This document shows, in pieces, positions 14,145 to 18,289 of a DNA stretch of 18,289 nucleotides. The translations under genes were made by a program, and so were the position numbers. The stretch covers positions 1 to 18,289 of the forward strand of contig JBGTHB010000096.1 in NCBI GenBank assembly GCA_041746415.1, written 5' to 3'. The notes under the pieces are model-generated. The model made no database searches and had not been told where the DNA came from. It was given only the letters and a program-made list of their open reading frames with translations. Source of the DNA: JBGTHB01 sp041746415 (GTDB lineage: Bacteria > Pseudomonadota > Gammaproteobacteria > Coxiellales > Coxiellaceae). How positions within the stretch are numbered: position 1 is the first letter of the stretch; each line of letters begins with the position of its first letter.

Positions 14145-15310
14145 TTAATTGATGTGTCGCCCATCGCGACTGCCATTAATTTATTTTTTAGCAGTGCATA
14201 TTGATTAATGGTTTTCATGCCGAACGCGCGTAGCTGCGAACACATGGGTTGTGTGAATGAAAATACATCGCGCAAACCACGCATGGTCGCTAGCATTAAC
14301 GAGTTAGCCGCTTTGCGTTGGCGTTCGTAGCGCCGCAGATTTTTAAATAGTGCGGGTCTTGTCACATCAATACTGTTGGTTAATGCACTCACGTCGGCAA
14401 AACCTAAATTCACTCCTTGTCCCGCTAACGGATGCAAACTGTGTGCGGCGTCGCCAATTAACGCTAAACGCGGTTGCACATAATGTTTGGCATGACGCAT
14501 CACTAATTCAAATGTTTGACGCTGGGTAATAAGCGCAATGTCGCCTAAGCAATCACCAAAGGCATTGTTTAATTCCACGCTAAAGGAGGCTTCATCCAAC
14601 GTCATTAATTCCGTAAAGCGAGTGGTGTCAGATGACCACACAATGGCGCAATGGTGTTTATCGTGTAATGGCAATAAGGCTAATGGGCCGCTATTTAAAA
14701 ATACTTGGCGTCCTGTTGCTTGATGTGGCTGCTGGGTTTTAACGCAACAAATAATAGCGTGCTGATGGTATGAGCGTTCGTGTGTTGTGATATTCATTTG
14801 ATGGCGTAACCAGGAGTTGGCACCATCGGCCCCAATAATAAGTGCAGCAGTAATTATTTTATTATCACTTAACTCAACTTGCGCTGCTGTTTCATTAATG
14901 ATGACATGTTGCGGTTGAGCCGCATTAAAAAAATAAATACCACTTTGCTGTTGTGCCACTTGCTGCAAAGCTTGTACTAACGCGCGATTTTCCACAATCA
15001 CACCCAATTGCGCTTGACCCAAATCACTGGCTGAAAAAGCCATTTCGGTGTGTGTGGCTTCATCCCAAACCAATAAGTGACGTAATGGCGCTAACGATTG
15101 CGCACGCAATTGCGGCCACACAGTTAATGATTTAAGTAATTCGATCGACGCTAAATTAATCGCGCTCACGCGTGCGGTTAATTCGTTAAACACAATGGCG
15201 GGAGACGGTTTTGCTTCAATCACAGCAACGCTTAGGTTTTTTTGCGCAAGCGCAATTGCTTGCGTCAAGCCGACCATGCCGCCGCCAATAATAATCACAT
15301 CGACATTCAT
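14141..15310 (-). CDS. ubiI: UbiH/UbiF/VisC-family FAD monooxygenase, UbiI-like ubiquinone hydroxylase
   Basis: A 389-residue flavoprotein hydroxylase of ubiquinone biosynthesis. The FAD ADP-binding motif is IIIGGGMVGL (6-15), the middle motif is GADGANSWLR (160-169), and the ribityl-binding motif is LIGDAAHSLHPLAGQGVNLGFAD (284-306). The C-terminal segment LKNKLMAVAMG resembles the UbiI/VisC ending. UbiI hydroxylates the C5 position of the ring; UbiF (C6) or a broad-range homologue are alternatives. The ubiI name is supported mainly by its place right after ubiH, as in E. coli. The start ATG overlaps the ubiH stop (ATGA), so the pair is translationally coupled. It ends convergently with overlapping stop codons against the membrane protein gene. 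Confidence 0.85.
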   Translation of the reverse strand: MNVDVIIIGGGMVGLTQAIALAQKNLSVAVIEAKPSPAIVFNELTARVSAINLASIELLKSLTVWPQLRAQSLAPLRHLLVWDEATHTEMAFSASDLGQAQLGVIVENRALVQALQQVAQQQSGIYFFNAAQPQHVIINETAAQVELSDNKIITAALIIGADGANSWLRHQMNITTHERSYHQHAIICCVKTQQPHQATGRQVFLNSGPLALLPLHDKHHCAIVWSSDTTRFTELMTLDEASFSVELNNAFGDCLGDIALITQRQTFELVMRHAKHYVQPRLALIGDAAHSLHPLAGQGVNLGFADVSALTNSIDVTRPALFKNLRRYERQRKAANSLMLATMRGLRDVFSFTQPMCSQLRAFGMKTINQYALLKNKLMAVAMGDTSIN

Positions 15311-16461
15311 TCGTTTAGTTGCACTCCTAACATGAGTTTAGGTTGCTGGCCACTTAATCCCATGGTGCGTTTTGCTAAGCGTTTTTTTAATGGTGGTAAG
15401 CAATCTATCGCTAACATGGCTAATCCACGTAAGGGTTTTACTAGTGGTAATGACATTTCAAATATCGAAACCAAACCGTTAGTTAAGCGCATGGTGCGTT
15501 GTTGATCGGGTAAACGCCAAGCTAAATAGCGTTGCAATATCGCTTTACTACCCCAGTTTTGGTGTTGTAATTTTGCGTTTACTAACACTTCACTTAATGC
15601 GGCTGCGTCACGCAAACCTAAATTGAATCCTTGTGCGGCCAGCGGATAAACAGTGTGCGCGGCATTGCCCATTAACACTAACCGTTCACGTATGGGTTCG
15701 GCGACCGTAATGGTTTGCAAGGGGTAACTTAATTTTTGCTCGATCAAGCGCATAGCATTCGGTATATAACCTTTAAATACCGTTTTAATATAATCACCGT
15801 CGGGTATAATATTTTTGTTGTGCGTCCACACACATTGCAATTGATTTTTATGTGGCATTGGTAATAACGCTAGCACGCCTTGGGTGGTAAATCTTTCGTA
15901 AGCTGTGGCGTCATGCTCACCTTCCAACGTGATTTTAAAAATCGTCGCTTGTTGTTGATGATCAACACGCTGTGCGCGAATGTGCAAATAATCACGCACC
16001 ATAGAGTAGCTGCCATCGCAAGCAATCACTAGCGGCGCATCCGTAGCTAACATTTGTGCCACAGCAGGTGCGGCACCAATAGTAACATTGGGCGATTGCG
16101 CAGCAGTTTGATATAACGCGTGTTGCAGTTGATTAAACGACACCACAAAACCCAGTGCCGGTAAGGCGTAATCCGCTGCTTGAAAATTTACACCACCCAA
16201 TGTGGCTTGTTCGCACACCATGACTTTTTTTATTGGTAAGGCGTGTGCTTGTAACGCGGACCAGATACCCAATGTTTGTAAAATTTGTTGTGATCCATAA
16301 GCTAATGAAATAGGACGATCATCGGTGATGGTAGACGTGACTGTGTCAGGTAAATTTTTTTCAAATAATTGAATTTTAAAATACGGTGCCAAGGCACACG
16401 CTAAGCTGGTGCCAACTAATCCCGCGCCGATAATGATAATTTCTGGCTGTTGTTGCGTCAT
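15307..16461 (-). CDS. ubiH: 2-octaprenyl-6-methoxyphenol hydroxylase UbiH
   Basis: A 384-residue FAD monooxygenase hydroxylating the C1 position in ubiquinone synthesis. The dinucleotide-binding motif is IIIIGAGLVGTSLACAL (8-24); DDRPISLAYGSQQILQTLGIW (46-66) is the conserved UbiH early segment; CDGSYSMVRDYL is at 148-158; and MGNAAHTVYPLAAQGFNLGLRD (263-284) has the GNAA form typical of UbiH rather than the GDAA of UbiI. The C-terminal LAMLAIDCLPPLKKRLAKRTMGL also matches UbiH. No Shine-Dalgarno precedes the ATG; the extended -10 TGTTACAAT ends 6 nt upstream, so the mRNA may be leaderless. It is the first gene of a ubiH-ubiI unit, divergent from the aminopeptidase gene, with 70 bp between their starts. 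Confidence 0.9.
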   Translation of the reverse strand: MTQQQPEIIIIGAGLVGTSLACALAPYFKIQLFEKNLPDTVTSTITDDRPISLAYGSQQILQTLGIWSALQAHALPIKKVMVCEQATLGGVNFQAADYALPALGFVVSFNQLQHALYQTAAQSPNVTIGAAPAVAQMLATDAPLVIACDGSYSMVRDYLHIRAQRVDHQQQATIFKITLEGEHDATAYERFTTQGVLALLPMPHKNQLQCVWTHNKNIIPDGDYIKTVFKGYIPNAMRLIEQKLSYPLQTITVAEPIRERLVLMGNAAHTVYPLAAQGFNLGLRDAAALSEVLVNAKLQHQNWGSKAILQRYLAWRLPDQQRTMRLTNGLVSIFEMSLPLVKPLRGLAMLAIDCLPPLKKRLAKRTMGLSGQQPKLMLGVQLNE

Positions 16462-16467
16462 GGCGGC

Positions 16468-16476
16468 ATTGTAACA
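16468..16476 (-). promoter_or_regulatory. Extended -10 promoter element of ubiH
   Basis: TGTTACAAT on the minus strand fits an extended -10 (TGn plus TACAAT, 5 of 6). It ends 6 nt before the ubiH ATG, placing the transcription start on the start codon itself. The -35 region is weak. Confidence 0.45.
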
Positions 16477-16531
16477 CTGGATTCAAGCATTCGCACAAGC
16501 TACCATGATGCTATTTACTAAGGTGCCGCCA

Positions 16532-18289
16532 ATGATCACGATTACTGAAAAATTAGCCCAGCTCAGAAAAGCCATGCAAACTCATGCGCTTGATTTCTAT
16601 TATGTGCCCAGTGGTGATGCGCATAAAAGTGAGTATGTGCCTGATTGTTGGCAGCGACGTCACTTTATCAGCGACTTTACCGGTTCAGCTGGTGATGTAT
16701 TAGTTGGCAAAAATCAAGCGTATTTGTGGACGGACGCGCGTTATTTTTTGCAGGCAGAAACGGAGTTGGACGCCAATTTATTCACTTTAATGAAGCAAGG
16801 TCAAGGCGAAGTAGCGCCGATTGATCAATGGCTGGCGCAACAAGGTGAGGGTATTCAATTTGGTGTTGACCCAAAATTAATTAGCATTAGCCAAGCACTG
16901 ACTATTCAACGTTCGCTTGAGCCACAGCAAGGAAAACTCATTGCCATTGATGAAAATTTAGTGGATTCAATTTGGCCCGATCGTCCTTTGTTAGCGCACA
17001 AACCCATTACCATTCAAGATGAAAAATACGCCGGTATTTCTTGTGATAAAAAAATAGCGTTGATCCGTGCTGAATTAAAAGAAAAAAATTGCTCTGCGCT
17101 CATCGTCACCCTGCTGGATGCGGTGTGTTGGTTATTTAACATTCGCGGTAATGATATTATTTTTAATCCGTTGGTTATTAGCTATGCGCTTGTCACAGCG
17201 GATGACGCTTTTTTATTTGTGGATGAGAAAAAAATTACGTCACAAATAAAAACGTATTTGGCAAAACACCACGTCACCGTTTTGCCTTACGAGAAATACC
17301 CTGAAAAATTGCAGGCTTTAACAGGCAATGTGTGGTGCGATCCATCGAGTTGCAGTTGGTGGTCGGCACGCCAATTAAAAAATGCCAAATTACATTTAGA
17401 GCGTTCACCTATTTGGTTGTTAAAAGCCATCAAAAATAAAACGGAACAAGCAGGCGCACGTGAAGCGCATCGCATTGATGCGGTTGCTGAAATTAAATTT
17501 TTACATTGGCTGGAAAATCATTGGCAAGCCGGAGTCACCGAATTAACAGGCGCTGAAAAATTAGATGCATTTCGATTTGAAGACAAGCGTTGCATGGATT
17601 TAAGTTTTCCCACCATCAGTGGTTTTGGGCCGAACGGTGCCATTATTCATTATCACGTTACCAAAACCAGTAGCCGCACAGTGGATGATTCTACTCTTTA
17701 TTTAATTGATTCGGGCGCGCAATATCACTGTGGCACCACGGACATTACCCGCACTATTCATTTGGGTAAACCAACTGCCGCCCAAAAAAAACATTACACC
17801 TTAGTGTTAAAGGGACATTTAGCCTTGCGCCATTTGCATTTTCCAACCGGCACATGCGGCGAACAAATTAATGCGATTGCGCATGCGCCATTATGGAATG
17901 AAAATTTGGATTTTGGTCATGGCACGGGTCATGGCGTGGGCAGTTATTTATGTGTGCACGAAGGCCCACAAGTTATTGGTAATCGTTATACTCAGATACC
18001 GCTCGTGCCGGGGATGATTGTCAGCAACGAGCCGGGATTGTATTTGCAAAACCAATACGGTATTCGCATTGAAAATCTGTGTTTAATTGTGGAAAAAGAG
18101 CAGCAAGGATTAAGTGGTCACGGACCGTTTTATGGCATGGAAGACTTAACGCTAGTGCCATATTGTCGTAAATTAATTGATAAAACAGTATTGAGCGAAA
18201 CCGAAATCACATGGATTAATGAATACCATCAACGAATTTTTGATACGTTAAATAATGAATTGACGGCTGACGTAAAAGAATGGTTGAGT
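16532..18289 (+). CDS. Xaa-Pro aminopeptidase, three-domain (AMPP1/XPNPEP1-like) M24B family, 3'-truncated
   Basis: A metalloaminopeptidase that removes N-terminal residues ahead of proline. The frame runs 586 codons to the window end without a stop and is probably only a few residues short. It has the long eukaryote-like architecture: N-terminal creatinase domain with SGDAHKSEYVPDCWQRRHFI and SDFTGSAGDVLV, a second creatinase-like domain from about residue 160, then the pita-bread catalytic domain. All five metal ligands are visible: D393 (LIDSGAQ), D404 (TTDITR), H467 (GHGTGHGVGS), E500 (SNEPG) and E514 (RIENL), with the family's spacing. AAGG lies 8 nt before the ATG at 16532; an in-frame ATG at 16505 has no ribosome-binding site. 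The two-domain E. coli PepP is a different branch, although pepP occupies this place next to ubiH in E. coli. Confidence 0.92.
   Translation, partial: MITITEKLAQLRKAMQTHALDFYYVPSGDAHKSEYVPDCWQRRHFISDFTGSAGDVLVGKNQAYLWTDARYFLQAETELDANLFTLMKQGQGEVAPIDQWLAQQGEGIQFGVDPKLISISQALTIQRSLEPQQGKLIAIDENLVDSIWPDRPLLAHKPITIQDEKYAGISCDKKIALIRAELKEKNCSALIVTLLDAVCWLFNIRGNDIIFNPLVISYALVTADDAFLFVDEKKITSQIKTYLAKHHVTVLPYEKYPEKLQALTGNVWCDPSSCSWWSARQLKNAKLHLERSPIWLLKAIKNKTEQAGAREAHRIDAVAEIKFLHWLENHWQAGVTELTGAEKLDAFRFEDKRCMDLSFPTISGFGPNGAIIHYHVTKTSSRTVDDSTLYLIDSGAQYHCGTTDITRTIHLGKPTAAQKKHYTLVLKGHLALRHLHFPTGTCGEQINAIAHAPLWNENLDFGHGTGHGVGSYLCVHEGPQVIGNRYTQIPLVPGMIVSNEPGLYLQNQYGIRIENLCLIVEKEQQGLSGHGPFYGMEDLTLVPYCRKLIDKTVLSETEITWINEYHQRIFDTLNNELTADVKEWLS

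Overview
The window looks like a moderately AT-rich gammaproteobacterial chromosome, probably from the Legionella/Coxiella side of the class (order Legionellales). The basis is the protein similarity I recognise: a glycine decarboxylase split into two subunits, UbiH/UbiI-type ubiquinone hydroxylases, an OmpR/EnvZ-like pair, and a patatin-like lipase of the sort common in intracellular bacteria. The taxonomic placement is inference. I see no rRNA, tRNA, CRISPR array or intact insertion sequence.

Layout. Positions 1-591 hold the end of an MFS transporter (+). Positions 723-5113 are a glycine cleavage operon on the minus strand, transcribed gcvT-gcvH-gcvPA-gcvPB. Positions 5207-6361 encode a membrane-anchored patatin-like phospholipase (-). 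From 6450 to 11388 lie the parts of an OmpR/EnvZ-type two-component system, pulled apart: the sensor kinase at 6450-7715 and the regulator at 10657-11388. Between them sit an AAA ATPase with a DUF4143 domain, a 312-bp junk-like segment with a possible mariner transposase remnant, and an MFS transporter resembling phosphate:H+ symporters. Immediately upstream of ompR, with only a 2-nt gap, is a HigBA-type toxin-antitoxin module whose promoter is covered by a perfect 20-bp palindrome. Positions 12168-14144 hold three small or membrane proteins: a His/Met-rich exported PepSY-like protein and two unrecognised membrane proteins. Positions 14141-16461 are ubiI-like and ubiH (-), overlapping by 4 bp. 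Divergent from ubiH is a three-domain Xaa-Pro aminopeptidase running to the window end.

How the parts fit together. In E. coli the order pepP-ubiH-ubiI-gcvT-gcvH-gcvP is contiguous and co-oriented. Here the ubi and gcv blocks keep that order and strand, but about 9 kb of other genes lies between ubiI and gcvT, and the aminopeptidase is divergent and of a different architecture. The 5.1-14.1 kb segment therefore reads as an accessory interval placed in an old conserved neighbourhood, with nested insertions inside it (toxin-antitoxin, ATPase cassette, transposase debris). Four genes (gcvT, the kinase, higB, ubiH) have no ribosome-binding site but a good -10 element, three of them extended TGn type, ending 4-7 nt before the start codon, which suggests leaderless mRNAs.
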